Source: Glaciihabitans sp. INWT7
GTDB taxonomy: Bacteria > Actinomycetota > Actinomycetes > Actinomycetales > Microbacteriaceae
Assembly: GCF_014217685.1 (NCBI RefSeq)
Contig: NZ_CP043653.1
Location: forward strand, 1,802,419 to 1,866,418
Reading direction: 5' to 3'
DNA length: 64,000 nt
The notes beneath the pieces were generated by a model. That model made no database searches and had not been told where the DNA came from. It saw only the letters and a program-made list of their open reading frames with translations. The position numbers and the translations under genes were made by a program. Positions 51,395-61,571 of this stretch are shown here, one piece after another (position 1 is the first letter of the stretch; each line of letters starts with the position of its first letter).

Positions 51395-53080
51395 TCAGTC
51401 CGCGGCTCGGAGAATCCGCAGTTCCTCGCGTCGCTTCGCCTGCTCTGCGGGGTTGGGCACGGGCAACGAAGCGAGCAGCCGCTTGGTGTACGGATGCTGA
51501 GGCGCGCCGAGCACCTCGGCCCCGGTGCCTTCTTCCACGAGCTCACCGTGGTACAGCACCGCTATCCGGTCGGCGAGGATGTCGACGACGGCGAGATCGT
51601 GACTGATGAACAACGCCGCGAAGCCGAACTCTCGCTGCAGCTCCGCGAAGAGTTCGAGCACGCGGGCCTGCACCGAGACATCGAGAGCACTGGTGGGCTC
51701 ATCGGCGATCAGCAGCTTCGGCTGCAGTGCGAGGGCGCGGGCGAGGGAGGCGCGCTGGCGCTGCCCACCGCTCAGCTCGTGGGGATACCTGTCGCCGAAG
51801 GCGCGGGGAAGTTGCACCGCTTCGAGCAGCTCGTCGACCCGCGCGCGGGCAGACCGGGCATCGGGAGCACGACCGTGCACGATGAGCGGCTCGGCGACGC
51901 ACTCTGCGATGGTGAGCAGCGGGTTGAAGCTGGTGGCCGGGTCCTGGAAGACGAACCCGATGTCACTGCGCAAGGGGCGGAATGTGCGTTCCCTCACCCC
52001 GAGCATCTCCTGCCCGAGCACGGTCAGCGAGCCGCCCGTGATACGGGTGAGACCTCCGATGGCGCGACCGATGGTGGTCTTGCCCGATCCGCTCTCGCCC
52101 ACGAGACCGAGCACCTCGCGCGCCCCGATCTCGAAGCTCACGCCGTTGACCGCGCGGAAGCCCGCGCGGCCGAAGCGACCGGGGTATTCGATCTCGAGTG
52201 CCGTCGCGACGACGAGTGGGGGTTCGGTCTCGGTGAGCGCTCGTTCCGCCGCCCGCTCCTGGGTCTTCACGGTGCCCGAACCGAGGTAGGGAACGGCCGC
52301 GAGCAGTCTCTTCGTGTATTCGTGCTGCGGGTTGCCGAACAGGCTGGTGGCATCCGCCTCCTCGACGACCTTGCCCTGATACATCACCGCGACCCGGTCG
52401 GCCAGATCGGCGACGACGCCCATGTTGTGCGTGATGAGCACTATCGCGGTGTCGAATTCGTCGCGGCACCGGCGCAGGAGGTCGAGGATCTCGGCCTGAA
52501 CCGTCACGTCGAGCGCCGTTGTGGGCTCGTCGGCCACGATGAGCTCTGGATCGAGAACGAGCGCCATGGCGATCACCACGCGCTGCTTCTGCCCGCCGGA
52601 GAACTGGTGCGGGTAGTAATCGACCCGTTCCTCCGGATCGGGGATACCCACCTTGCCGAGGATCTCGATGGCCTTGGCCTTCGCCTCGGCGCGCGAGTAC
52701 TTGCCGTGTGCCCGCAGGCCCTCGGCGATCTGCCAGCCGACGGTATAGACGGGGTTCAGTGCGGTAGACGGCTCCTGGAACACCATGGCGGCGCTCGTTC
52801 CGCGAATCTCCCTCAGGCGGCTGTGGCTGACGGTGACCACGTTGTCGTTGCCGAGCAGCACGACACCGGATGCCGTCGCCGTGTCGGGAAGGAGACCGAG
52901 GATCGTCTTGGCGGTCACGGTCTTGCCGCTGCCGCTCTCGCCGACGATGGCGAGCACCTCTCCGGCGTTCACCGACAGGGTCACCCCGTCGACGGCCCGG
53001 ACATCGCCGCCGTCAGTGGCGAAGGTGACAGAGAGGTCGGTGATTCCGACGGCCTGCTGGCCGCGCACGAGACTGCTCAC
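51395..53080 (-). CDS. Fused double ABC ATPase of an oligopeptide-type importer (DppD-DppF fusion)
   Basis: A 561-residue protein with two complete nucleotide-binding domains. Domain 1 (about 10-260) has [35 protein letters not shown] and LITHNMGVV. Domain 2 (about 290-550) has [32 protein letters not shown] and FISHDLAVV. Both end with the peptide-transporter extension YTKRLLA. Together they power the two permeases. GTG 53080 overlaps the DppC stop (GTGA). Since this protein already supplies two ATPase sites, the third ATPase downstream is surplus. Confidence 0.93.
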   Translation of the reverse strand: MSSLVRGQQAVGITDLSVTFATDGGDVRAVDGVTLSVNAGEVLAIVGESGSGKTVTAKTILGLLPDTATASGVVLLGNDNVVTVSHSRLREIRGTSAAMVFQEPSTALNPVYTVGWQIAEGLRAHGKYSRAEAKAKAIEILGKVGIPDPEERVDYYPHQFSGGQKQRVVIAMALVLDPELIVADEPTTALDVTVQAEILDLLRRCRDEFDTAIVLITHNMGVVADLADRVAVMYQGKVVEEADATSLFGNPQHEYTKRLLAAVPYLGSGTVKTQERAAERALTETEPPLVVATALEIEYPGRFGRAGFRAVNGVSFEIGAREVLGLVGESGSGKTTIGRAIGGLTRITGGSLTVLGQEMLGVRERTFRPLRSDIGFVFQDPATSFNPLLTIAECVAEPLIVHGRAPDARSARARVDELLEAVQLPRAFGDRYPHELSGGQRQRASLARALALQPKLLIADEPTSALDVSVQARVLELFAELQREFGFAALFISHDLAVVDILADRIAVLYHGELVEEGTGAEVLGAPQHPYTKRLLASLPVPNPAEQAKRREELRILRAAD

Positions 53081-54141
53081 GGGCGTGCCTCCAGTTCTGA
53101 AGAGTCGAGTTCCAGGTCGCCCACGACATCCGTGCTCGCCTCGGGAGCGCCGTCTCCGGTCGGACCCGGCGCGGGCAACTTGCCGGCGGCCCGGCGACGA
53201 GTGCGCAGTCGCGGGTCGGCGAGGTCGTTGAGGCTCTCCCCGACGAGGGTCATGCCGAGAACGGCGAGCACGATCGCGAGGCCCGGGAAGACGGAAGTCC
53301 ACCAGATGCCGCTGGTGACGTCGGAGATCGACTTGTTGAGGTCGTAGCCCCATTCGGCTGCGGAAGTCGGTTCGATGCCGAAGCCGAGGAAGCCGAGGCC
53401 GGCAAGGGTGAGGATCGCCTCGGAAGCGTTGAGGGTGAAGATCAGCGGGAGGGTGCGGGTTGCGTTCCGCAGGATGTGGCGGAACATGATGCGTGCGGAG
53501 GAGGCGCCGAGCACCTTCGCCGACTCGACGAATGCCTCCGCCTTGATGCGCACCGTCTCAGCCCGGATCACCCGGAAGTACTGCGGGATGAAGACCACGG
53601 TGATCGAGATCGCGGCGGCGAGAACACCCCCGATGAGTTGGGATTTGCCCCCGGTGATCACGATCGACATGACGATCGCGAGCAACAGCGTCGGGAAGGC
53701 GTAGACCGCGTCGCAGACGACCACGAGCACACGGTCGAGCCAGCCCCCGAGGTAGCCGGAGACCACCCCGAGAAGCACCCCGGCGAAGATCGACAGGATG
53801 ATCGCGACCACGATCACGAAGAGCGCCGTCTGCGATCCCCAGATCACCCGCGAGAGCACGTCGTACCCTCCGACGGTGGTTCCGAGGAGGTGGGTCGAGG
53901 AGGGCGGATTCTGGGCGCCGAAGTTGCCGTTGGCGTCGTTGAGCTGCGAGAAGCCGTAGGGCGCCAGAATCGGCGCGAAGAGCGCGGTGAGGAGGAAGAG
54001 CACGACGATCGTCAGTCCGGCGACGAGCATCCCCCGCTGCAGTCCGACGCTCTGACGCACCTGGTGCACTATCGGGATGCGCGTCCACAGCGCACGCTTC
54101 ACGGGTGCTGAGTCGCGATGTTCGGCGGTGTTGACACTCAT
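53077..54141 (-). CDS. ABC transporter permease, DppC type
   Basis: A 354-residue membrane protein with about six helices. The N-terminal OppC_N segment is SVGLQRGMLVAGLTIVVLFL. The cytoplasmic EAA loop reads VESAKVLGASSARIMFRHIL, and ILTLAGLGFLGFGIEPTSAA is the typical DppC stretch. The 50-residue acidic C-terminal tail (PTGDGAPEASTDVVGDLELD) is longer than usual. ATG 54141 follows GAGG, two bases after the DppB stop. Partner of DppB in a peptide or nickel-type importer. Confidence 0.94.
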   Translation of the reverse strand: MSVNTAEHRDSAPVKRALWTRIPIVHQVRQSVGLQRGMLVAGLTIVVLFLLTALFAPILAPYGFSQLNDANGNFGAQNPPSSTHLLGTTVGGYDVLSRVIWGSQTALFVIVVAIILSIFAGVLLGVVSGYLGGWLDRVLVVVCDAVYAFPTLLLAIVMSIVITGGKSQLIGGVLAAAISITVVFIPQYFRVIRAETVRIKAEAFVESAKVLGASSARIMFRHILRNATRTLPLIFTLNASEAILTLAGLGFLGFGIEPTSAAEWGYDLNKSISDVTSGIWWTSVFPGLAIVLAVLGMTLVGESLNDLADPRLRTRRRAAGKLPAPGPTGDGAPEASTDVVGDLELDSSELEARP

Positions 54142-54143
54142 GA

Positions 54144-55253
54144 TCAGTACCTCACTCGGGGATCGATGAGAGCCGCGATGACGTCGACTATGAAGTTCGT
54201 GACGGCCACGACGACGGCCAGGAGTGCCACGATCCCCTGCACGGCGACGAAGTCGCGGGCGGCCAGATACTGCGCGAGCTGGAACCCGAGACCCTTCCAC
54301 TCGAAGGTGGTCTCGGTGAGCACCGCACCGCCGAGCAGCAGCGCGATCTGGAGGCCGATGACCGTGATGATCGGGATTAGCGCGGGCTTGTAGGCGTGCT
54401 TACGTACCAGCCGGTACTCGCTGACCCCCCGAGAGCGGGCGGCGTCGACGTAGTCCGCCGAGAGCGTGCCGATCACGTTGGTGCGCACCAGCCGCAGGAA
54501 GATGCCGGCGGTGAGGAGCCCGAGGGCGATCCCCGGCAGCACGGCGTGGCTGAGGACATCCGCGAGATCGGCCGGGTTTCCGGTCTGGATCGCATCGATC
54601 AGGTAGATGCCGGTGGGATGCGGAAGCAGTTCGATATCGAGTTCTGTGCCGGTCGATGCTCGGCCGGAGACGGGCAGCACCCCGAGCCAGACCGAGAAGA
54701 CCAGCTTGAGAAGCAGGCCGGCGAAGAAGACCGGCGTCGCGTAGCAGAGGATGGCGAAGACCCGCAGGATGGCGTCCGGCCACTTGTCTCGGCAGTAGGC
54801 GGCGAGCATCCCGAGCGGGATCCCGACGATGAAGGCCACGATGAGGGCGTAGAACGCCAGCTCGAGGGTCGCGCCGCCGTAGGTGAGCAACACCTTCGTG
54901 ACCGGCTGGTTGTCACTGATCGTCGTGCCGAAGTTGCCGGTGAAGATCTGCCCGAGGTATTCGAAATACTGCACGAGGATCGGGCGGTCGTACCCGGCCG
55001 CATGGATGCGCTCCTGAAGCTGGGCCGCACTCAGCCGACCACCGAGGGCCGCCGTGATCGGGTCGCCGATCGTGCGCATCAGGATGAAGACCATCGTGAC
55101 CAGGATGAAAACGGTTGGGATGATCAGCAGCAGCCGCACGATGATGTAGCGGCCGATCTGGTTGCCGCCCGCGGCCCCTCGCTTTCGAGAGCCCACCCGG
55201 CTCGTGCCCGGAGGCGGCGGCGCTGCCTCTGCCGGAATCACGGTTGTCGTCAT
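54144..55253 (-). CDS. ABC transporter permease, DppB type
   Basis: A 369-residue membrane protein. After a polar leader it has RYIIVRLLLIIPTVFILVTM, the DppB first helix, then YDRPILVQYFEYLGQIFTGN then FG. The EAA loop YVDAARSRGVSEYRLVRKHA is followed by TETTFEWKGLGFQLAQYLAA. A region with ASTGTELDIELLPHPTGIYL is a periplasmic loop. ATG 55253 lies 44 bases before a hairpin that separates it from the binding-protein gene. Confidence 0.94.
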   Translation of the reverse strand: MTTTVIPAEAAPPPPGTSRVGSRKRGAAGGNQIGRYIIVRLLLIIPTVFILVTMVFILMRTIGDPITAALGGRLSAAQLQERIHAAGYDRPILVQYFEYLGQIFTGNFGTTISDNQPVTKVLLTYGGATLELAFYALIVAFIVGIPLGMLAAYCRDKWPDAILRVFAILCYATPVFFAGLLLKLVFSVWLGVLPVSGRASTGTELDIELLPHPTGIYLIDAIQTGNPADLADVLSHAVLPGIALGLLTAGIFLRLVRTNVIGTLSADYVDAARSRGVSEYRLVRKHAYKPALIPIITVIGLQIALLLGGAVLTETTFEWKGLGFQLAQYLAARDFVAVQGIVALLAVVVAVTNFIVDVIAALIDPRVRY

Positions 55254-55296
55254 GGTCACCAATCTGCGCTGCGGGTAATCGTGCGGCCAAGAAGAA

Positions 55297-55330
55297 CCGG
55301 GGGCGACCCGCTTTCGCGAGCCACCCCCGG
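55297..55330 (-). terminator. Hairpin between the binding-protein gene and permease genes
   Basis: CCGGGGG (55297-55303) pairs with CCCCCGG (55324-55330); a GAAA tetraloop closes an inner GC stem, and TTCTTC follows on the minus strand. It probably ends most binding-protein transcripts while allowing some readthrough into dppBC. Confidence 0.75.
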
Positions 55331-55392
55331 CCGCGGCTACCAAAAGGTTAGCCGGTACTGATCACCGCCGTGACAGCGGTACCCTCTGTCCG

Positions 55393-57021
55393 CTACTTCG
55401 AGAGCGTGCCGAAACGGAACTTGAATGAGGCGTCGAGAGTGACTCCCGACACGGACTTTCCGGCGACCGCGACCTGAGCGCCCTGCAGCAGCGGGACCGT
55501 GGACAGGTCGGCGGCAACCTTCTCCTGGATGGTCTCGATGTCCTTGGTGCGCTTGGCCTTGTCGGTCTCGACAGCCTGTGCCTTGATCAGCGAATCGACC
55601 TCGGAGTTGCTGTAGTGGTTTCCGAGGAAGTTGCCCTCGGCGAAGAACGGCGACAGGTAGTTGTCGGCGTCGGAGTAGTCGGGGAACCAGCCGAGCTGGT
55701 ACTCCGGATACACGTCCTTCGTGCGGTCCTTCGAGTAGGTGACCCACTCGGTGGACTGCAGGTTCACCGTGAAGAGTCCGCCCTTTTCGAGCTGGCTCTT
55801 GACGAGCGCGTACTCGTCGCCCGAAGAGGCACCGTAGTGGTCCGGGTTGTACTGGAGGTTCAGCACGACGGGGGCGGTGATGCCTGCGGCGGTCAGAGTC
55901 GACTTGGCCTTGGCGCCGTCCGGGCCTCCGTTGCCGTCGCCGTACAGGCCCTTGAGTGCCGTGTTGGCACCGGTGAGGCCGGCAGGAACGTAGGAGTACA
56001 GGGGCAGGTAGGTGCCCTTGTAGACCTGGTCGGCGATCGCCTGGCGGTCGACGAGGTCTGCGACGGCCTGGCGCACGGCGAGAGCCTTCGCGGCATCCGC
56101 ACCGTCGGCCTTTGCGCCGAAGGGCTGGGTGTCGAAGTTGAAGACGATGTAGCGGATCTCGCCACCGGGTCCGGTCGTCACCTTGACTGCCGAATCCTTC
56201 TTGAGGTCGGCGATGTCGGTGGCGGAGAGGCTGCGCGACGCGACGTCGATGCCGCCCTTCTGCACATCGAGCTTCATGTTCGACTGGTCGGTGTAGTACT
56301 TGAGGTTGACCGTCGCGGTCTTGGGAGCGCCGAGCATGCCCTTGTAGTCCGCGAACGCCTTGAACTGCACGAGCTGGTTGAACTTGTAGCTGCCGATCGT
56401 GTACTGCCCGGCGAACGCCTTGCCCTTGATGATGTCGTCGTCGCTGGTGACCTTGTCGGCCGAGAAGACCTGCTCGTCGACGATCGGCGCGGCTGGGCTC
56501 GACAGGATCTGGGGCCAGATCTGGTCGTTGCCGGCCTTCAGCGTGAAGACGACGGTCGTCGCATCCGGTGCCGCGGTGCTCACCAGGTTGGCGAGAAGCG
56601 TGGACGGACCGTTCTCGTCGGCGATCTTCAGCTGACGGTCGAAGGAGAACTTGACGTCGGAGGAGGTGAGCTTGTCGCCGTTGGCGAAGGTCAGGCCCTT
56701 CTTGAGCACGACGGTGTACTCGGTCGGGGAGGTGAACTTGGCCGACTCCGCGATGTCGGGCTGCACCTCTGAGGTGCCCGGCTTCGAGTTGAGCAGGAAG
56801 GGATACACCTGGTTCATGACGGCGAACGAACCGTTGTCGTACGAACCGGCGGGGTCGAGCGAGGTCACCTTGTCGGTGGTACCGACCGTGATGGACGTCG
56901 CGCCCGACGAGGAGTTGTTCGAACTACCGCCCGCGGAGCACCCCGCGAGGGTGAGCGCCGCGATTGCGGTGCCCCCGAGAACGGCAAGCGATCGCTTGCG
57001 GAACGTGGATGCGGATGTCAT
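55393..57021 (-). CDS. Peptide/nickel-type ABC substrate-binding lipoprotein
   Basis: A 542-residue SBP_bac_5 (cluster C) protein. The signal peptide ends in the lipobox LTLAGC, then a Ser/Asn/Gly linker. The ligand-binding body has VTSLDPAGSYDNGSFAVMNQ, PTEYTVVLKKGLTFANGDKL, LTSSDVKFSFDRQLKI and YQLGWFPDYSDADNYLSPFF, the last typical of Dpp/Opp proteins. It delivers peptides or similar solutes to the permease pair. ATG 57021 follows GAGAGG. Confidence 0.94.
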   Translation of the reverse strand: MTSASTFRKRSLAVLGGTAIAALTLAGCSAGGSSNNSSSGATSITVGTTDKVTSLDPAGSYDNGSFAVMNQVYPFLLNSKPGTSEVQPDIAESAKFTSPTEYTVVLKKGLTFANGDKLTSSDVKFSFDRQLKIADENGPSTLLANLVSTAAPDATTVVFTLKAGNDQIWPQILSSPAAPIVDEQVFSADKVTSDDDIIKGKAFAGQYTIGSYKFNQLVQFKAFADYKGMLGAPKTATVNLKYYTDQSNMKLDVQKGGIDVASRSLSATDIADLKKDSAVKVTTGPGGEIRYIVFNFDTQPFGAKADGADAAKALAVRQAVADLVDRQAIADQVYKGTYLPLYSYVPAGLTGANTALKGLYGDGNGGPDGAKAKSTLTAAGITAPVVLNLQYNPDHYGASSGDEYALVKSQLEKGGLFTVNLQSTEWVTYSKDRTKDVYPEYQLGWFPDYSDADNYLSPFFAEGNFLGNHYSNSEVDSLIKAQAVETDKAKRTKDIETIQEKVAADLSTVPLLQGAQVAVAGKSVSGVTLDASFKFRFGTLSK

Positions 57022-57198
57022 ATCCGTTACGCCTCTCTGTTGGAAAAGACCATGGGGAACCCGCGCCGAAGCGGCGGATGTCCAGGCTGTATGAGTCCTT
57101 CGTACCACTCGGACACTCCCCACGACCAATCGCAGACGGCCAAAAGGACGAATGTTTACGCATCTGCAACACACGGCACGCCGCCGGCGACCACGATG

Positions 57199-59073
57199 CT
57201 ATTCGCTGCGGAGCGCGCGGCGTTCGGCTTCGATGCGCACGAGTTCCACCTGCAGTGCGCGGTATTTCTCGGGCTCGGCTGCGGCATCCGTTCGCTGCGA
57301 CTGGCCGAGAAGCTCGGCCTTGCGCCGCAGTAGGTCACGAGCGATCAGATCGGTCGTGACGGCCTGGCAGTAGAGGGTGAGCTCACGCCCCTCGCGTTCC
57401 GGAAGCGGGGCGAGGCCGAGCTCCTTGACGAGCATCGCGAACGGTACCGGCACCTCGTCGATGACCCGGGCCAGCCATTCGGAGGAGTCGAACAGGTCCA
57501 TGCTCGCGGTGACCCCATCGCGGACGACCGCAAGGGAAGGGTTCGCGAAAGCGACCTGCGTCGCACGCTCGACCAGCCCGCGACCGATGAGCGTCGGCTG
57601 CTGAAGGATGGCCATGAGGGCATCCCGTTCCAGCCGCGTCGAGGGGTCGATCGGGAGGTGCACCAACGAAGGCCCCTGTTCGACCGCCGGTGCCGGCGCT
57701 TGGGGCTCGCCGAAGCTCCGCACCTCGCGGGGGATCTCGGGGGTGCGGGCGCGGGCGGCGCTGACGGCACGCCCCACCTCGTCCGGGTCCATGCCGAGCC
57801 AGCCGGCGAGGTTGCGCACGTAGCCCACGTTGAGCGCCTGGTCGCGGATGCCGGCGACGACGGGGGCGGATGCCCTGAGCGCCGCCACCCGGCCTTCCAC
57901 CGTGTCGAGATTGTGCCCCGCGAGCACCCGGCGGATCATGAACTCGAACATGGGCTTCTTGGACTGGACGAGTCGCCGGACGGCGTCATCGCCGCGCTCG
58001 AGGCGGAGATCGCAGGGGTCGAGTCCGTCGGGGGCGACGGCAACGAAGGTCTGCGCAGCGAAGCGCTGTTCCTCGGTGAAGGCGCGGCTCGCCGCCTTCT
58101 GGCCCGCCTCATCGGGGTCGAAGGTGAAGACCACCTCGCCGGTGCCGGTCGTGTCCGAGTTCTCCACGTCGCCGAGCACGCGTCGCACCACCTTGATGTG
58201 GTCGACGCCGAAAGCCGTGCCGCAGGTGGCGACGGCGGTGGTCACACCGGCGAGGTGACAGGCCATCACGTCGGTATAACCCTCCACGACCACGACCTGC
58301 CTGCCGCGGGAGATGTCCCGTTTGGCCAGATCGAGCCCGTAGAGCACCTGGGACTTGTGATAGACGGCAGTCTCGGGAGTGTTGAGGTATTTGGGACCCT
58401 GGTCGTCGTCCAGGAGCTTGCGTGCACCGAAACCCAGCGTCTGCCCCGTGACGTCACGGATGGGCCAGACCAGGCGGCCGCGGAACCGGTCGTAGGTGCC
58501 ACGGTCCCCCTGCCCGACGAGGCCGGAGGCGACGAGTTCGGCCTCGGTGTAGCCGAGAGTCTTGAGGTGTTTGGTGAGCCCGGTCTTCGGTGCGAAGCCG
58601 ACGCCGAAGCGCTCGGCCGCGGAGGGGTCGAACCCGCGCGTGCCGAGGAATGCGCGGGCGGGCTCGGCATCGGGGGTGACCAACTGCGACACGAAGTACT
58701 CGGCGGCGGACTGGTTTGCGGCGAGGATGCGGGCACGGTTGCCGTGGTCGCTGTTGGCCTGGCCGCCGTCCTCGTAGTGGAGCTCGTAGCCGACGCGCGC
58801 GGCCATCCGCTCCACAGCCTCGGTGAAGCTCGTGTGATCCATCTTCTGCAGGAAGCTGAAGATGTCACCGTCTTCGCCGCAGCCGAAGCAGTGGTAGCGG
58901 CCGACCTGTGGGCGCACGTGGAAGCTGGGGCTCCGCTCGTCATGGAAGGGGCACAGGCCCTTGAGCGAGCCGACTCCCGCGCCCTTGAGCGTGACGTAAT
59001 CGCCGACGATATCGGCGATGTTGATGCGCGATCGCACCTCGTCGATATCGTTTCGTCGAATGAGGCCGGGCAC
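57199..59073 (-). CDS. dnaG: DNA primase
   Basis: A 624-residue primase making RNA primers for the replication fork. The zinc-binding domain has LCPFHDERSPSFHVRPQVGR then YHCFGCGEDGD. The catalytic core has RLVWPIRDVTGQTLGFGAR and the Toprim motif VVVEGYTDVMACHLAG with the key Glu, then TFDPDEAGQKAA with the DxD-like acids. The C-terminal helical part binds DnaB. GTG 59073 is the start (PGLIRRNDIDEVRSRI). Next to dgt and dusB, a conserved actinobacterial order. Confidence 0.95.
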   Translation of the reverse strand: MPGLIRRNDIDEVRSRINIADIVGDYVTLKGAGVGSLKGLCPFHDERSPSFHVRPQVGRYHCFGCGEDGDIFSFLQKMDHTSFTEAVERMAARVGYELHYEDGGQANSDHGNRARILAANQSAAEYFVSQLVTPDAEPARAFLGTRGFDPSAAERFGVGFAPKTGLTKHLKTLGYTEAELVASGLVGQGDRGTYDRFRGRLVWPIRDVTGQTLGFGARKLLDDDQGPKYLNTPETAVYHKSQVLYGLDLAKRDISRGRQVVVVEGYTDVMACHLAGVTTAVATCGTAFGVDHIKVVRRVLGDVENSDTTGTGEVVFTFDPDEAGQKAASRAFTEEQRFAAQTFVAVAPDGLDPCDLRLERGDDAVRRLVQSKKPMFEFMIRRVLAGHNLDTVEGRVAALRASAPVVAGIRDQALNVGYVRNLAGWLGMDPDEVGRAVSAARARTPEIPREVRSFGEPQAPAPAVEQGPSLVHLPIDPSTRLERDALMAILQQPTLIGRGLVERATQVAFANPSLAVVRDGVTASMDLFDSSEWLARVIDEVPVPFAMLVKELGLAPLPEREGRELTLYCQAVTTDLIARDLLRRKAELLGQSQRTDAAAEPEKYRALQVELVRIEAERRALRSE

Positions 59074-59137
59074 CTGATGATTCTACTGATCGCCGCTGAT
59101 GACCCGGCGCTCGCCGGGCTGGTGCGGACGGGCGGGG

Positions 59138-60376
59138 TCAGCCGACGATGCGCTCGTGCCAGGCCATCGCGGACTGGTCGGTGAGCGAGGCCACCTGGTC
59201 GACGACCGCGCGCTTGCGGCCGGCATCGGTGGTTGCTGCCCTCCAGTCCGCCGCGAAACCCGGGTCGAGGGATGATTCGCCCCGGGCGAGCAGCGTCGTG
59301 GCGAGCTCGGTGAGCACCTCGCGCTGTTGCGTGTAGATGGGCTGCCGGGTGTTCTTGGACATGACGAAGGCGGCGACGATGCCCTTCAGCACGGCGATCT
59401 CGGCCCGGATCTGGCGCGGCACGATGATGTCCGCACCGAAACGGATGAGGCTCCCGCCGTCCTGGGTTCGTGTCGCCTGCACCGCGGCCGCGGCGAATCG
59501 CCCGATCAGCTGGCTGGTGAGGTTCTTGAGTCGGCCCTGAGCCTGGCGACTGCCATCCCAGTCTTCGAGCCAGACATCGAGCGAGTCGAGACGATCGAAG
59601 GCCTCGATGAGTTCGTCATGGTCGAGCTCCCCGCCGATCCACGCGAACATCGAATCGACGAGGGCATCGTGGTTCACCCTCGCGCCGAGCGCCTTTACGT
59701 CGATGTACCCGCTGACGACGGCATCCTCGAAGTCGTGGACGGAGTAGGCGATGTCGTCGGACAGGTCCATCACCTGGGCTTCGATACAGAGACGCCGTTC
59801 CGGTGCCCCGTCACGCAGCCAGTGAAATGCCTCGACGTCGTCGGAATAGAAGCCGAATTTGGCCCGACCGCTGGGATCACCCACCGAGGAGCTCTCCGGC
59901 CACGGATACTTGCAGCTCGCGTCGAGACTCGCCCGGGTGAGGTTGAGACCGTAAGACCGACCGTCCGCGCCGAAGACCTTCGGCTCGATGCGGGTCAGCA
60001 GCCGGAGGGTCTGCGCGTTGCCCTCGAATCCGCCGATATCGATGGCCCAGGTGTTGAGGGCGCGCTCCCCGTTGTGCCCGAAGGGCGGGTGACCGAGGTC
60101 GTGCGCGAGGCAGGCAGTGTCGACGACATCCGGGTCGAGCCCCAGGCTCGTCGCCAGTTCGCGACCGACCTGCGCGACCTCGAGCGAATGAGTGAGCCGA
60201 TTCCTGGCGAAGTCGAGGCCGGCTGCCGGGCTCAGCACCTGGGTCTTGGCCGCGAGACGCCGGAGCGCACTCGAGTGCAGGAGGCGCGCGCGGTCCCGCG
60301 CGAAATCGCTGCGACGGCTCGAGTGCTCCTCCGGATACCAGCGGGCGGTGTCGTGCTCCGAGTAGGTCTCAACCAC
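59138..60376 (-). CDS. dgt: dGTPase family HD-domain phosphohydrolase
   Basis: A 412-residue deoxynucleoside triphosphate triphosphohydrolase. HD-domain metal ligands appear in NRLTHSLEVAQVGRELATSL and ACLAHDLGHPPFGHNGERAL, and later in VMDLSDDIAYSVHDFEDAV. It hydrolyses dGTP (and possibly other dNTPs), adjusting nucleotide pools. GTG 60376 is chosen; it overlaps the dusB stop by eight bases. A longer frame continues into dusB but lacks support. Confidence 0.92.
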   Translation of the reverse strand: MVETYSEHDTARWYPEEHSSRRSDFARDRARLLHSSALRRLAAKTQVLSPAAGLDFARNRLTHSLEVAQVGRELATSLGLDPDVVDTACLAHDLGHPPFGHNGERALNTWAIDIGGFEGNAQTLRLLTRIEPKVFGADGRSYGLNLTRASLDASCKYPWPESSSVGDPSGRAKFGFYSDDVEAFHWLRDGAPERRLCIEAQVMDLSDDIAYSVHDFEDAVVSGYIDVKALGARVNHDALVDSMFAWIGGELDHDELIEAFDRLDSLDVWLEDWDGSRQAQGRLKNLTSQLIGRFAAAAVQATRTQDGGSLIRFGADIIVPRQIRAEIAVLKGIVAAFVMSKNTRQPIYTQQREVLTELATTLLARGESSLDPGFAADWRAATTDAGRKRAVVDQVASLTDQSAMAWHERIVG

Positions 60377-61538
60377 CGCTGTTGTGGATCTCTGCTTCGG
60401 CGACCTCTGCGCGCTGGGTGTCGGCAAGCTCGCGGCTGTCGAGCCATCCAGTGGGCAGCGATGTGCGCTTCGGGGTTCCGGCGCGACCGCGCGGTCCCTC
60501 GGCATCGGCACCGGGATACGGGAGGCTCCAGTCGAGACGACCGAGCAGGTCGTCCATCTGCTGCAGACTCTCCACCGTCGCGAGCGAGGAGCGGATGTCG
60601 CCGCCCACCGGGTAGCCCTTGAAATACCAGCCGATGTGCTTGCGGATGTCGCGGCAGGCGTGGTCCTCGTCTCCGTCGAAGAAGTCCATCAGCAGTTCCG
60701 TGTGGCGGCGCAGAGTCTCGGCGACCGTGCCGAGCGAAGGCTGGGGAATCCGGTCCTCACCGGCGAACGCCGAGGCGAGCTCGCCGAACAGCCACGGGCG
60801 ACCGAGGCAGCCGCGGCCGACCACGACCCCGTCGCATCCGGTCTCCTCCATCATGCGGATCGCGTCCGCGCCCGACCAGATGTCACCGTTGCCGAGAATG
60901 GGCACGCCGGAGATAGCCTCCTTGAGCGTCGCGATGGCCGACCAGTCGGCGTGGCCGCTGTAGAACTCGGAGGCCGTGCGAGCGTGAAGCGCGATGCTCG
61001 CCACCCCGGCCCCCTCCGCGATGCGTCCGGCTTCGAGATAGGTGAGGTGGTTTGAGTCGATTCCCTTGCGCATCTTGATCGTGAGCGGAAGGGCCCCGGC
61101 AGCCTTCACTGCGCCCTCGACGATCTCCTGGAAGAGGTCGAGTTTCCAGGGCAGCGCGGCTCCCCCGCCCTTGCGGGTGACCTTGGGCACCGGACATCCG
61201 AAGTTCAGGTCGATGTGGTCGGCGCGGTCTTCCGCGACCAGCATGGTGACCGCCTCCGACACGGTCTTCGGGTCGACGCCGTAGAGCTGGATGCTTCGCG
61301 TCGTCTCCGATTCGTGATGCTTGATGAGGCGCATGGAGCCCTCGGTGCGTTCGACTAGCGCCCGACTGGTGATCATCTCCGAGACGTAGAGCCCGGCTCC
61401 GAATTCCCTGCAGAGGCGACGGAACGCGGTGTTGGTGATGCCCGCCATCGGAGCGAGCACGACCGGCACAGAGAGCGCGAGCGGCCCGATCTGTAGGCTC
61501 TTCTCAACGCTCTTGTGGGGAGCGGCTGTCATGGTCAT
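60369..61538 (-). CDS. dusB: tRNA-dihydrouridine synthase, DusB type
   Basis: A 389-residue flavoprotein reducing uridines in tRNA D-loops. It has VVLAPMAGITNTAFRRLCRE at the N-terminus (FMN-binding TIM barrel), the catalytic Cys in DLNFGCPVPKVTRKGGGAAL, IALHARTASEFYSGHADWSA and PILGNGDIWSGADAIRMMEE then CDGVVVGRGCLGRPW. The two start codons ATG 61538 and ATG 61532 are both possible, the second having GGGGA at a better distance. Divergent from the deacylase gene by about 33 bases. Confidence 0.95.
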   Translation of the reverse strand: MTMTAAPHKSVEKSLQIGPLALSVPVVLAPMAGITNTAFRRLCREFGAGLYVSEMITSRALVERTEGSMRLIKHHESETTRSIQLYGVDPKTVSEAVTMLVAEDRADHIDLNFGCPVPKVTRKGGGAALPWKLDLFQEIVEGAVKAAGALPLTIKMRKGIDSNHLTYLEAGRIAEGAGVASIALHARTASEFYSGHADWSAIATLKEAISGVPILGNGDIWSGADAIRMMEETGCDGVVVGRGCLGRPWLFGELASAFAGEDRIPQPSLGTVAETLRRHTELLMDFFDGDEDHACRDIRKHIGWYFKGYPVGGDIRSSLATVESLQQMDDLLGRLDWSLPYPGADAEGPRGRAGTPKRTSLPTGWLDSRELADTQRAEVAEAEIHNSGG

Positions 61539-61571
61539 CCCCCAATTCTCTCAGGCAAAGGTGAACCCGAC

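Noticed and set aside
60377-60511. Longer dGTPase beginning inside dusB
   Set aside because: The extra residues are antigenic-type Pro/Ser/Arg-rich translation of dusB in another frame; GTG 60376 is enough for the HD domain.
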